From NCBI GenBank assembly GCA_013388855.1, contig JACAEM010000034.1, forward strand, positions 1 through 64,000: DNA of 64,000 bases, written 5' to 3'. Every line of letters starts with the position of its first letter. Within the stretch, counting starts at the first letter, position 1. The notes under the pieces are model-generated. The model worked only from the letters and a program-made list of their open reading frames with translations. It made no database searches and was not told the DNA's origin. A program made the position numbers and the translations under genes. Positions 47,607 to 56,760 of this stretch are shown piece after piece. The stretch comes from Chloroflexota bacterium. GTDB lineage: Bacteria; Chloroflexota; Anaerolineae; Anaerolineales; Villigracilaceae.

Positions 47607-49067
47607 TTACTGGCTCAGACTTTCCGGTTTGAAACACGGTTGGTAGTCGTAACCCAGGATCAGGAGGTAATTCGCGCTGCCATTCGGATCTGAGACGGGA
47701 ATGAGGCTGCCCGTCTGCATTCCCATTACATTGAGAATATTGTTGCTCACGGCGCGATCCTGTGCGGCGGTCTTGTCAATGAGCACGGAATAAGCATAAT
47801 CCTGCCGGTCGGAGGGAACAATTCGCGTTTCATAACCGGCATAGTTGAGGCGGGAGGCTGCCAGCACTTCATAGCCCATAATGGATGTGCCGTTCATCAC
47901 GTCGATGGTGATTGCCTGCCGTTCCACTGTACGCGTCGAGGGTGAGAGCGCCTCGGTCAGCATTTGCTGGAGCAGTTCCTGATTGGGCGAGAGGACATAC
48001 GCCCCTCCGCTGGTAATCCATGAATTGACAATGGGCGGGCGGATGTAATAACTGCGGATGTCGGCATTCGTCATTTTGGGCGCGTAAAGCGAGAGTTGCA
48101 GAATGTCAGCCAACCCGAGGTCGGTCTCAACGGAACTTTTGAGGTCGTCATACAATTGAGGGATACGCGTCAACGTTCCAGCCTGGAGGGCTTGTGTAAA
48201 CAACGCGCGCAGAACCTCCTGCTGGCGACGCCCGCGGTCAAAGTCGCTGGATTTCTGCCGCGAACGCGCGTACCAAAGCGCCAGGTCACCATCCATGTGA
48301 ACCAGCCCAGGACCGACGGTATATAATTCCCAGTTGGCTTCGAGCTCCGGGTTGTAACTGGGGTCAATCAGACGCCAGTCGGTGTAAGCGCAGGCGATGG
48401 GGACATCCACGCCGCCAAGGGTATCCACGATTTTGCGAAAACCGTCGAACTCAACCATGGCGGTATGGTCTATGCGAATGCCGAGATTGTACTGAATTGT
48501 ATCCTTGAGCAAACCCGGCCCTCCGCCTGGATAGCCGGTGGAAATGCCACGCTGGTAGGCGGTGTTGATGCGGTTATTTTCCCCGCCTGGGATGGAGACC
48601 CACAGGTCGCGTGGGATGGAAATCAATGAGACTTGTCCCTCATTAGGACGAAGGATCGCGATGACCATTGTATCGGTGCGGAAGGTGCCGCCCGGTCGTT
48701 TGTCGGAGCCAATCAGCAGAAAGTTGACGGTGTCCTGCCCATTGTTGAGCACCTGGCTCCCGGAGGTGTCGATTGTCGGGAGGGGGGCAACGGTATTGAT
48801 GAGGAAATTCGGGTCGATGGTTGGGATCTCAGTCTGGGTCGGCGCGGGGAGGGTTTCGGTGGCGAAAACGGAATCGGAAACCGGTTGGGATGGAAGCGTA
48901 CCTGTCGGTGTCCAGGGGATTGGCTGGAAGGGAGTCGGGGTCGGGGAGGCATTCGGCGCAACCGTCACCAGTGGGAACGGCAATGCCGGCGGCTCGCTGG
49001 CAGGCGCGGCTGTCCCACATCCGGCAAGCAGAAGGGTCGCGATGATGATCCAGCGGATGAATTTCAT
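47607..49067 (-). CDS. LytR-CpsA-Psr family lipoprotein
   Basis: MKFIRWIIIATLLLAGCGTA; NFLLIGSDKRPGGTFRTDTMVIAILRPNEGQVSLISIPRDLWVSIPG, RINTAYQRG, LALWYARSRQKSSDFDRGRRQQEVL; C-terminal LytR_C-like. Confidence 0.93.
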   Translation of the reverse strand: MKFIRWIIIATLLLAGCGTAAPASEPPALPFPLVTVAPNASPTPTPFQPIPWTPTGTLPSQPVSDSVFATETLPAPTQTEIPTIDPNFLINTVAPLPTIDTSGSQVLNNGQDTVNFLLIGSDKRPGGTFRTDTMVIAILRPNEGQVSLISIPRDLWVSIPGGENNRINTAYQRGISTGYPGGGPGLLKDTIQYNLGIRIDHTAMVEFDGFRKIVDTLGGVDVPIACAYTDWRLIDPSYNPELEANWELYTVGPGLVHMDGDLALWYARSRQKSSDFDRGRRQQEVLRALFTQALQAGTLTRIPQLYDDLKSSVETDLGLADILQLSLYAPKMTNADIRSYYIRPPIVNSWITSGGAYVLSPNQELLQQMLTEALSPSTRTVERQAITIDVMNGTSIMGYEVLAASRLNYAGYETRIVPSDRQDYAYSVLIDKTAAQDRAVSNNILNVMGMQTGSLIPVSDPNGSANYLLILGYDYQPCFKPESLSQ

Positions 49068-49888
49068 GGTGAGGTGGTTTGCGATGGGAAAGGTGTGATC
49101 GATGCCGTCGCGGTGGCGGGCGGCGCGGTGAAGGAGGGAGTGAGTGTGGATGTTGCCTGAGGCGGCTGTGTCGCGGTCGGCGGCATGGGCGTGAGCGAGG
49201 CAGTTGGCGAGGGCGTATTCGTCGGGAAATCGGGGACAAGGGTCACGCCGGGGACGGGCGTGAGTGTGGGTACGTTTGGCACCCATAATCTCTGCCCAAC
49301 GTAGATCAACACGGAGTTGCCCATGCAATTGGCGGCTTGCAATTGGGGATAGGTAATACCATACGAAAGCGCGATGCGGTACAGGTTTTCGCCGGGTTGG
49401 ACAACATGAGCTTTGACCCAGCCAGCGGGAGGTCCACAGGGAACGGCGGTCGCGGTTGAAATAACCGGCGGAACATACAACAAGGTGCCGGGGGACAGAT
49501 TGATGGATTTGAGACAATTCCCGATGCTGAGATTCTCAGGCGTGGTACGGTAGCGCTGCGCCAGGCTGTAGATGGTGTCGTTTGAGGTGGTGGTGATGAC
49601 AATCCACCCGTTTGGATAAATGCAGGAGACGGACGGCAGGGAGGTCGCGGTTGGTGAGGGGCTCGCGGTTTCAGTGGGGGTTTCAGTTTGCAGGGTGGGG
49701 AATGCGAGCGTGGAAGTGAATGTGGCCGTGGGGATGTTCAACGGCAGCGTGGGCGGAGCCTGGGTCGGTGTGGTGGATGGCGGCAGGGTTTCAGCGATGG
49801 CGAGGGAAATTCCACCAAGCACCAAGATGACGGAGACAATTGCAATAATGACTCCACTGCCAAGTTGACGCAGGGCTTGCATGGTCAT
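49064..49888 (-). CDS. Membrane-anchored LysM protein
   Basis: GWIVITTTSNDTIYSLAQRYRTTPENLSIGNCLKSINLSPGTLLYVP and AHVVQPGENLYRIALSYGITYPQLQAANCMGNSVLIYVGQRLWVP. Confidence 0.9.
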   Translation of the reverse strand: MTMQALRQLGSGVIIAIVSVILVLGGISLAIAETLPPSTTPTQAPPTLPLNIPTATFTSTLAFPTLQTETPTETASPSPTATSLPSVSCIYPNGWIVITTTSNDTIYSLAQRYRTTPENLSIGNCLKSINLSPGTLLYVPPVISTATAVPCGPPAGWVKAHVVQPGENLYRIALSYGITYPQLQAANCMGNSVLIYVGQRLWVPNVPTLTPVPGVTLVPDFPTNTPSPTASLTPMPPTATQPPQATSTLTPSFTAPPATATASITPFPSQTTSP

Positions 49889-52254
49889 CTCTCTGCAACT
49901 TTGGGGGCCGGTGACCTGGCAATCGGCAGGAGAACGCTAAACGTGGAGCCGACACCCGGTTCGCTCTCAACCCAGATGCGTCCTTTTTGCGCCTCGGTGA
50001 GCGTTTTCGCGATGGAGAGTCCTACACCGGTATCGCCGACGCCCTGGATGAGGACATTATCCGCACGATACAAACGAGTGAAGACGCGTGCCATGTCCTC
50101 TGCCGGGATGCCTCCGCCGGTGTCGCTGACTTGGATCAGGACATATTCCTTGTCATCTTCGATCCGCGTCTGAACCCGCAAATGCACGGTTCCCTCCACC
50201 GGGGAGGCGGCTCCCGCGTTCTGGAGGAGGTGGATCAAGATTTGTTGCAGGGCTTCGCGGTCGGCGTAGATGGTCGACACGTGCTTCGGCAGGTCTAGAT
50301 GCATCGAGATATTTTTTTCGCGCACCTGACTGCTGGTGTACGACATGGCATTGTCGATGATGAGATTCAGGTCAACGGGTTCGGGCTTGAGTTCGTTGAG
50401 CCCCGTTTCGAGGGTGGTGACCTGGATCAGGTCGTCGATCAGGCTGCCGATGCGCTCCGTGGATGCCTTGATACGCTCGACGAATTTCCGCTGTAATGCA
50501 CCGAGAATGCCAACCGATTCGCCGAGTAGCAGGTCGGTGTAGCCCACGATGGAGGACATTGGCTGGCGTAATTCCTGTGAAATGGAGGCGACTACTTCCG
50601 CCTGCTCCATCGATTGCGCGGAGGCGGAGCTCCTTTCCGCTTCCATCAATTTCATGTTGGCTTCCGCTAACTGGTTTTGCAGGCGCGCCACTTCTTCCAA
50701 GGTGAGACGCAGTTCGGCCTCCACCTGGTTCGCGGCGGAGGTGGGAATACCTTTTACGGCTTTGATGCCCTTTCCGGCGCGCAGGTCTTCATTCTCCTGT
50801 TTGAGCCGCTCAATCACCTTCTGCGCCTCTTCCTGCATGCGGGTAAGCTCGGCGAGATTTTCCGCCTGTGCCAGTCCCTCCTGAGCGTCCGCTTTTACGG
50901 CTTCCATTTGCTTGAGCAAGTCGTTGTTTTGCCGTTCCAAATCTGCGATACGCGCCTGCGCCGCGTCCAGCGCCAGTTTGGTCTGTTCGCCCTTCTGCTC
51001 GAGCGATGTCATCCGTTGCCCGCGCTGGATGACGGGGACCAGTGAAATGGCGATGTTCGCAAGGAACGCCTGATCCTCCGCGCTCCACAGGCGGTTCGAA
51101 TAGGGCGAGAGCATCAGGATGCCGCCAATGGGGTCTTTTTCGGGCGTCACAATGGGAACACTCATCAGATGACCCGGGCTGGCAAGCCCGAGCAGGTCGC
51201 TCAAACCCTTGATGTCGGCGGAGGTGCTGCTCGAAGGCAATCGCAACGGACGTCCGCGTTGCATGGCGTTCGTGAGCATAGGGATCAGGTTTTTGTTCAG
51301 GCTCCCGCCTTCGAGATTCTCCTCCCGAATCAGGTCGTATCCGCTGGCGATCTGCATCTGGTTTTTGTTATCGGTGAGGTAGATGAGGAAACACAAGTCA
51401 GCCAGCATGGTTTGCGCGATGGCGCGTGTGATCGCCTGGCTCAATTTATCCGCGCTGGATTCCCCAGCCAGCGCGAGCAACGCATGAAAGGTCTTCGGGT
51501 CCGTGCTGTAGCGGCGGCGTTCCCCGGTGGCGGTGTTCGAGAGATCCTGTTTGATGGCGCTCGTCGTCCCGCTGGAAGTAGTCGGGAAACGCAAGGGCAG
51601 GGTGATCAAAACGGGAAATGCCGCCATGTAGGCGAGGCGCACCAATCCCGGATAGTCCCCATCAGTACGGCCGATCATCATGTACAGCAAATGTCCTGCA
51701 GAGGTGATGAGGAAAACAGCCAGTCCATTCCCCCAGCCATTGGGACGGCGCACCAGTAAAAGGAACAGGGCATACACCGAATAGCCGATACTTCCCAGTT
51801 GCCAGAGACCGTCTTCAACGGTCAGGTTGAAATGGGTCAGGAAAGCAGGCTGGGTCGCGAACGAAACCAGACTCAACCCGAACGCGGCTGCAACAAGCAG
51901 ACTCAACAACCAGGTCGCCGCGTCCGCCGGGCGGCTGGGTTCGGGAAATGCCCACAACCACGACAACCAAACCAGGGCAAAGAGGGCAAGCGCGCGCTCC
52001 AGCGGCGGCAGGATCAGGCGGAGGTCAAAAAAACCGGCTCCGAACAGACTTAAAATGAAAAGCCCAATCTGCACGACAAAGAGCACGCCGAGCCCGAACA
52101 TGGTGCGGCGGGCTTGCGGGAACCCGCTTGAGCGCCATTGAAGAAACGCCAGCGTCCATGCCATGATGATGGAAAACACCAACCAGAGATGAAAAAACAT
52201 ACTGCCGTTGGTGTGCGTAAGAAGCGTAAATACCTGACCGAGAAACTCGCCCAT
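49885..52254 (-). CDS. Membrane sensor histidine kinase with GAF-like domain and coiled coil
   Basis: VVASISQELRQPMSSIVGYTDLLLGESVG; HATPase motifs LIHLLQNAGAASP, VSDTGGGIPAEDMARVF, GVGLSIAKTLTEAQKGRIWVESEPGVGSTFSVLLP. H-box shows SQELRQP rather than SHELRTP. Confidence 0.85.
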   Translation of the reverse strand: MGEFLGQVFTLLTHTNGSMFFHLWLVFSIIMAWTLAFLQWRSSGFPQARRTMFGLGVLFVVQIGLFILSLFGAGFFDLRLILPPLERALALFALVWLSWLWAFPEPSRPADAATWLLSLLVAAAFGLSLVSFATQPAFLTHFNLTVEDGLWQLGSIGYSVYALFLLLVRRPNGWGNGLAVFLITSAGHLLYMMIGRTDGDYPGLVRLAYMAAFPVLITLPLRFPTTSSGTTSAIKQDLSNTATGERRRYSTDPKTFHALLALAGESSADKLSQAITRAIAQTMLADLCFLIYLTDNKNQMQIASGYDLIREENLEGGSLNKNLIPMLTNAMQRGRPLRLPSSSTSADIKGLSDLLGLASPGHLMSVPIVTPEKDPIGGILMLSPYSNRLWSAEDQAFLANIAISLVPVIQRGQRMTSLEQKGEQTKLALDAAQARIADLERQNNDLLKQMEAVKADAQEGLAQAENLAELTRMQEEAQKVIERLKQENEDLRAGKGIKAVKGIPTSAANQVEAELRLTLEEVARLQNQLAEANMKLMEAERSSASAQSMEQAEVVASISQELRQPMSSIVGYTDLLLGESVGILGALQRKFVERIKASTERIGSLIDDLIQVTTLETGLNELKPEPVDLNLIIDNAMSYTSSQVREKNISMHLDLPKHVSTIYADREALQQILIHLLQNAGAASPVEGTVHLRVQTRIEDDKEYVLIQVSDTGGGIPAEDMARVFTRLYRADNVLIQGVGDTGVGLSIAKTLTEAQKGRIWVESEPGVGSTFSVLLPIARSPAPKVAER

Positions 52255-52381
52255 GTCATCCGTGATTATATTCCACTTGTCAAAATCTGTCTTAAAAATG
52301 CCTCCCGGATAAATTACAAGAGCATAAACAATTGGCTAAATCACAAAAATCGAGGCGGAGGGCAGCCTGTATAATAAGGAC

Positions 52382-53767
52382 ATGTCACGCAACGGACTCC
52401 GGGCAGCGCTTGTGATCCTGTTCCTTGCACTGGCTGCCTTCGTCCCTATCATTGTTTCCGGCTATTCTGAATTGAAGCAGGCGGACTCGGCCGGCTCATA
52501 CTCTGAGATCGCAAGCCATTATCTGAGCGCGGCAAAACGCATCCCCTGGCGACCGGACCTCTACGAACTGGCGGGAACGGCGTACTATCACGCGCAGGAC
52601 TATCCAAACGCAGAGGCAGCCTACCAAAAGGCCTTCCTACGCGGTTCCCTCTCGCCGGAAGGCTGGGTGGCGTGGGGCGATGTGGTCTATCTGGGCAATG
52701 ACCCGGAGCGCGCGCTCGACATCTGGCAAGACGGGCTTGCGGTACCCAATCCATCGATACAGGTATATTCCCGGCTTGCAAAAGTCACGCAGGAACGCGG
52801 CGAATATTCCGCCGCCGCAGAATACCTGGAAAAATATGTTTCGTCACAACCCAATGACGCGTCCGCGCATTATCGTCTGGGGTTGCTGTTGAGCCTCTCC
52901 GACCCTGCTGAAGCCATTCCGGAACTGCTCGCCGCCTCGCGACTGGACCCGCAATTTGATCCCGCTGTGCAGACCCTTCGCACCGCCCTGAACCTGGCGT
53001 CAATCAACGATTCCCCCGCTGAGCAGCTTGTCATCACAGGGCGTGGACTTGGGCTGGTCAACGAATGGGGGCTGGCGCGTGCCGCGTTCGAAAAGGCTGT
53101 TGAGGCGGATGAAGAAGACGCCGAGGCTTGGGCATGGCTGGGAGAGGCGGACCAGCAAACGGCTGGGGATGAGGCGCTCTCCCTTCTTGACCGCGCGCTG
53201 AGCCTGAATCCCGACTCCCCGACCGTGCGCGGCTTGCGCGGGCTGTATTTCCAGCGTGTGGGCAACGATCGCGACGCGTTGACCGAATTCCAAGCCGCCG
53301 CACGGCTTGATAGCGAGAATCCCGCCTGGTTCGCATCGCTCGGCGATTCGTACGCGAAGACTGGCGATCTGATCCGCGCGCTGGAAGCCTATCAGTACGC
53401 GGTTACACTCGTGCCTGATAACGCCGAATACTGGTTGCTGCTTGCCACGTTTTGTGCGGAGAATAATGTCAACATCCCCGATGCGGGAATCCCTGCCGCG
53501 CAGAAGGCAGTCCTTCTTTCTAATGAGGATCCCGCCGCGCTGGATGTGCTGGGTTGGGCGCTGTTATTGAACGGCCGCTACCCCGAAGCAAAGCAGATCC
53601 TCCTGCGGGCGCTCGAAGCAGCCCCGCGACACGCGTCGGCGCTGTTTCATCTGGGAGTGGTGTACCTGCAAACGGGTGACCGCGCCGCGGCGTTCGACCA
53701 CCTGGTCCGCGCGCGCGATCTGGGGAGCGTCGAAGCCGAAGCCGCGTTGAAGCAGTATTTTCCGTGA
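52382..53767 (+). CDS. Tetratricopeptide repeat protein
   Basis: Multiple TPR units; N-terminal TM. Confidence 0.88.
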   Translation: MSRNGLRAALVILFLALAAFVPIIVSGYSELKQADSAGSYSEIASHYLSAAKRIPWRPDLYELAGTAYYHAQDYPNAEAAYQKAFLRGSLSPEGWVAWGDVVYLGNDPERALDIWQDGLAVPNPSIQVYSRLAKVTQERGEYSAAAEYLEKYVSSQPNDASAHYRLGLLLSLSDPAEAIPELLAASRLDPQFDPAVQTLRTALNLASINDSPAEQLVITGRGLGLVNEWGLARAAFEKAVEADEEDAEAWAWLGEADQQTAGDEALSLLDRALSLNPDSPTVRGLRGLYFQRVGNDRDALTEFQAAARLDSENPAWFASLGDSYAKTGDLIRALEAYQYAVTLVPDNAEYWLLLATFCAENNVNIPDAGIPAAQKAVLLSNEDPAALDVLGWALLLNGRYPEAKQILLRALEAAPRHASALFHLGVVYLQTGDRAAAFDHLVRARDLGSVEAEAALKQYFP

Positions 53768-53789
53768 CCGTGCGTGATAAAATCTCGCA

Positions 53790-54440
53790 ATGAAAAACAA
53801 TCGTCTTCTTCCTTTCATTTTCTTCCTGACCGTTTTGCTTTCCTCCTGCCTGCCCGCACAATGGCCGGCTCCCACTCCTGTAACCGGCAGCCCGGGCGAA
53901 GTCCTCTTTCAGGATAAGTTCGAGAGCAATACTTCCGGCTGGGATCGTTTCGCCAACGATGGCGGCATCATGGATTATGACAGCGGCGGTTTCCGTATTC
54001 TGGTTCGGCAGCCGCTGCTCAATTACTGGTCCACACCCGACAGAAATTTCGGCGACGTGCGCGTCGAAGTGGACGTAACGCGTTTGAACGGTCCCGAACA
54101 GAATCGCGCCGGGTTGATCTGTCGTTATCAGCGCGGGGATTACTATTTCTTCATCATCTCCAGCGACGGGTTCTATGCCATCGGTAAATTCATCGGCGGT
54201 CAAACCCTGTTGCTCGGTCAGACCGAAATGAAGCCCAGCGAGGCGGTACAACCGGACGCGGTGAATCATCTGCGCGCGGATTGCATCGGAGACTCACTGA
54301 CTTTTTACGTTAATTTCAATGAAGTCGCTTTCGTGCAGGACTCCGATTTTGCGAACGGCGATATCGGCGTGCTGGCCGGGTCGTTCTCCGAACCCGGCGT
54401 GGATGTATTATTTCAGAATTTTGTAGTGATCCAACCATAG
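53790..54440 (+). CDS. Lipoprotein with LamG/DUF1080-like jelly-roll domain
   Basis: LTVLLSSCLPAQ lipobox; FQDKFESNTSGWDRFANDGGIMDY...ENRAGLICRYQRGDYYFFIISSDGFYAIGK-type pattern. Confidence 0.6.
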   Translation: MKNNRLLPFIFFLTVLLSSCLPAQWPAPTPVTGSPGEVLFQDKFESNTSGWDRFANDGGIMDYDSGGFRILVRQPLLNYWSTPDRNFGDVRVEVDVTRLNGPEQNRAGLICRYQRGDYYFFIISSDGFYAIGKFIGGQTLLLGQTEMKPSEAVQPDAVNHLRADCIGDSLTFYVNFNEVAFVQDSDFANGDIGVLAGSFSEPGVDVLFQNFVVIQP

Positions 54441-54497
54441 ATGATTTCGATACGGGTTGAGAAAATCCATCAACCCTGCCCAACCACCGAAGCAGTT

Positions 54498-55775
54498 ATG
54501 AAGATCTACCTCGATACCATTGGCTGCCGCCTCAACCAAAGCGAAATCGAAATGATGGCGCGGCAATTTCGCGCGGCAGGGCATGAGATCGTCGCTTCCG
54601 CCGATGCCGCCGACATGGCGGTCGTCAACACCTGCGCTGTGACAAACGAAGCCGCATCCGATTCGCGCGGGCGCATCCGCCAGATTGCGCGGGCGGGCGT
54701 GCACGAAATCGTTGCCACCGGCTGCTGGACAACGCTGTACCCGAAACAAGCCGCAGACCTTCCACATGTTTTACATGTGGTGCCCAACGCCGAAAAAGAT
54801 AACCTGGTTGCAAGCGTCCTCCATCTCCCGTCTTCTACCTTCGACCTTGAACCGATCTCCCGCCAACCGCTCCCCGGTCTGCATCGCCGTACGCGCGCGT
54901 TCATCAAAGTGCAGGATGGCTGCGACAACCAATGTACATTCTGTATTACAACCGTGGCGCGCGGCGAGGGGCGCAGCCGCCCCGTGGCGGATGTCATCCT
55001 CGATGTCCAGTCCGCGCTCGCAGGCGGCACCAAAGAAATTGTGTTGACCGGCGTCCACCTCGGTTCGTGGGGATACGACTTCAACCTGCATCTCAAAGAC
55101 CTCATCCAAGCCATCCTGCGCGAGACGGACGTGCCGCGTCTGCGCCTCTCCTCGCTCGAACCATGGGACCTGGACTCGGACTTTTTCTCGCTGTGGAGCG
55201 ACTCCCGCCTCATGCCGCACCTGCACCTTCCTCTGCAATCAGGGAGCGAATCCACACTGAAGCGGATGGCGCGCAAGACCACGCCACGGTCCTTCCGCGC
55301 GCTGGTCGCCGCGGCGCGAGAGGCGATCCCCGATGTCTCCATCACGACGGATATCATCGCAGGCTTCCCCGGCGAAACAGAAAAGGAATTCGCCGAAACT
55401 CTGGACTTCGTCCGTGAGATGGAGTTTGCGGGCGGGCATGTCTTCACGTATTCGCCGCGTCCCGGTACAGGGGCGGCGCGGATGAGGGGGCAGGTCAGCC
55501 CCGAGCTTGGAAAGAAGCGGAACCACATCCTGCACGATGCCCTGGAGGAATCCGGGAGGTTGTATCGGGGGAAATTCATCGGACGGAATTTATCCGTGTT
55601 GTGGGAATCCACTTCGGAGGTGGGCGAGTGGGGCTGGCAGATGGAAGGTCTCACAGGGAATTACCTGCGCGTGCAGGCATTCGCTCCCTCGCCGCGCTGG
55701 AACGAGACCGATACGGTGTTGGTAAATGAGTGCAACAGTAACAGGATGAAAGGCGTAATCGTCAACTTGGGATAA
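54498..55775 (+). CDS. mtaB: tRNA t6A37 methylthiotransferase, MtaB-type
   Basis: MKIYLDTIGCRLNQSEIEMMARQF, VVNTCAVTNEAASDSR, FIKVQDGCDNQCTFCITTVARGEGRSR, VLTGVHLGSWGYD, HLHLPLQSGSESTLKRM. Confidence 0.93.
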   Translation: MKIYLDTIGCRLNQSEIEMMARQFRAAGHEIVASADAADMAVVNTCAVTNEAASDSRGRIRQIARAGVHEIVATGCWTTLYPKQAADLPHVLHVVPNAEKDNLVASVLHLPSSTFDLEPISRQPLPGLHRRTRAFIKVQDGCDNQCTFCITTVARGEGRSRPVADVILDVQSALAGGTKEIVLTGVHLGSWGYDFNLHLKDLIQAILRETDVPRLRLSSLEPWDLDSDFFSLWSDSRLMPHLHLPLQSGSESTLKRMARKTTPRSFRALVAAAREAIPDVSITTDIIAGFPGETEKEFAETLDFVREMEFAGGHVFTYSPRPGTGAARMRGQVSPELGKKRNHILHDALEESGRLYRGKFIGRNLSVLWESTSEVGEWGWQMEGLTGNYLRVQAFAPSPRWNETDTVLVNECNSNRMKGVIVNLG

Positions 55776-55838
55776 GTGTCACTTTATCGCGGTTGTAGCG
55801 GGTTGTACAATGGGATTATCTCGAAAAGGAGCATATAC

Positions 55839-56750
55839 ATGACTGCCCAGATCATCGATGGAACTGCTATTGCGCAAAAAGTACGTGATGGGGTCAAGGA
55901 AAAGGTCGCGAAGAGGCTCGCCGAGGGGAAATCCCAGCCGGGGCTGGCTACCGTGCTGGTAGGTGACCGCATCGATTCGGCGACATATGTAAGTATGAAG
56001 CAGAAGGCTTGCGCCGAACTGGGAATGACCTCTTATCATCACCCAGTCCCCGCGGATGTTACCCAGGAAGACCTGGAAAAACTCATCAAGGAATTGAACG
56101 CCGATCCCAAAGTGCACGGGATTCTCGTGCAATTGCCCCTGCCTGCGCACCTCGACGAGGAACGCGTCCTGCAACTCATCAGCATCGAGAAGGACGTGGA
56201 CGGGTTTTCGCCCATCAACCTGGGGCGTCTCGCCCAGAAGGGGCGTGAGCCATTGTTCGTGCCGTGCACGCCGTATGGCTGTATTTACCTGCTCAAAGAG
56301 GCGGGCGTGACAATCAAGGGCGCCAATGCGGTGGTCTTGGGCAGGTCGAATATCGTCGGCATGCCCGCGGCGTTGTTGCTCATCAAAGAGGATGCCACAG
56401 TGACGGTTTGTCACTCACGCACGAAAGACCTGCCCGGTGTGGTGCATCAGGCGGATATTCTGATCGCGGCGATTGGTCGGGCGGAAATGGTGCGCGGCGA
56501 CTGGATCAAGCCAGGCGCGGCGGTCATCGATGTGGGCATCAACGGCATCCCGATGCTCAACCCCGACGGTTCCCCGGTCATCAGCCAGAAGACGGGCAAG
56601 CCGCGCCAGAAGCTGGTCGGCGATGTAAACTTTGAAGAGGCGAAGGAAGTGGCGGGATTCATTACCCCGGTGCCCGGCGGCGTGGGTCCGATGACCATCG
56701 CCATGCTGATGGCAAATACTCTCAGAGCGGCTGAGATACAGGGTAAATAA
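55839..56750 (+). CDS. folD: Bifunctional methylenetetrahydrofolate dehydrogenase/cyclohydrolase
   Basis: VLVGDRIDSATYVSMKQKACAELGM, VHGILVQLPLPAHLDEERVLQLISIEKDVDGFSPINLGRL, VVLGRSNIVGMPAALLL. Confidence 0.96.
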   Translation: MTAQIIDGTAIAQKVRDGVKEKVAKRLAEGKSQPGLATVLVGDRIDSATYVSMKQKACAELGMTSYHHPVPADVTQEDLEKLIKELNADPKVHGILVQLPLPAHLDEERVLQLISIEKDVDGFSPINLGRLAQKGREPLFVPCTPYGCIYLLKEAGVTIKGANAVVLGRSNIVGMPAALLLIKEDATVTVCHSRTKDLPGVVHQADILIAAIGRAEMVRGDWIKPGAAVIDVGINGIPMLNPDGSPVISQKTGKPRQKLVGDVNFEEAKEVAGFITPVPGGVGPMTIAMLMANTLRAAEIQGK

Positions 56751-56760
56751 GCGGAAGATG

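Noticed and set aside
52449-53336. Minus-strand ORFs opposite the TPR gene
   Set aside because: Arg/Pro-rich shadows with no motifs.
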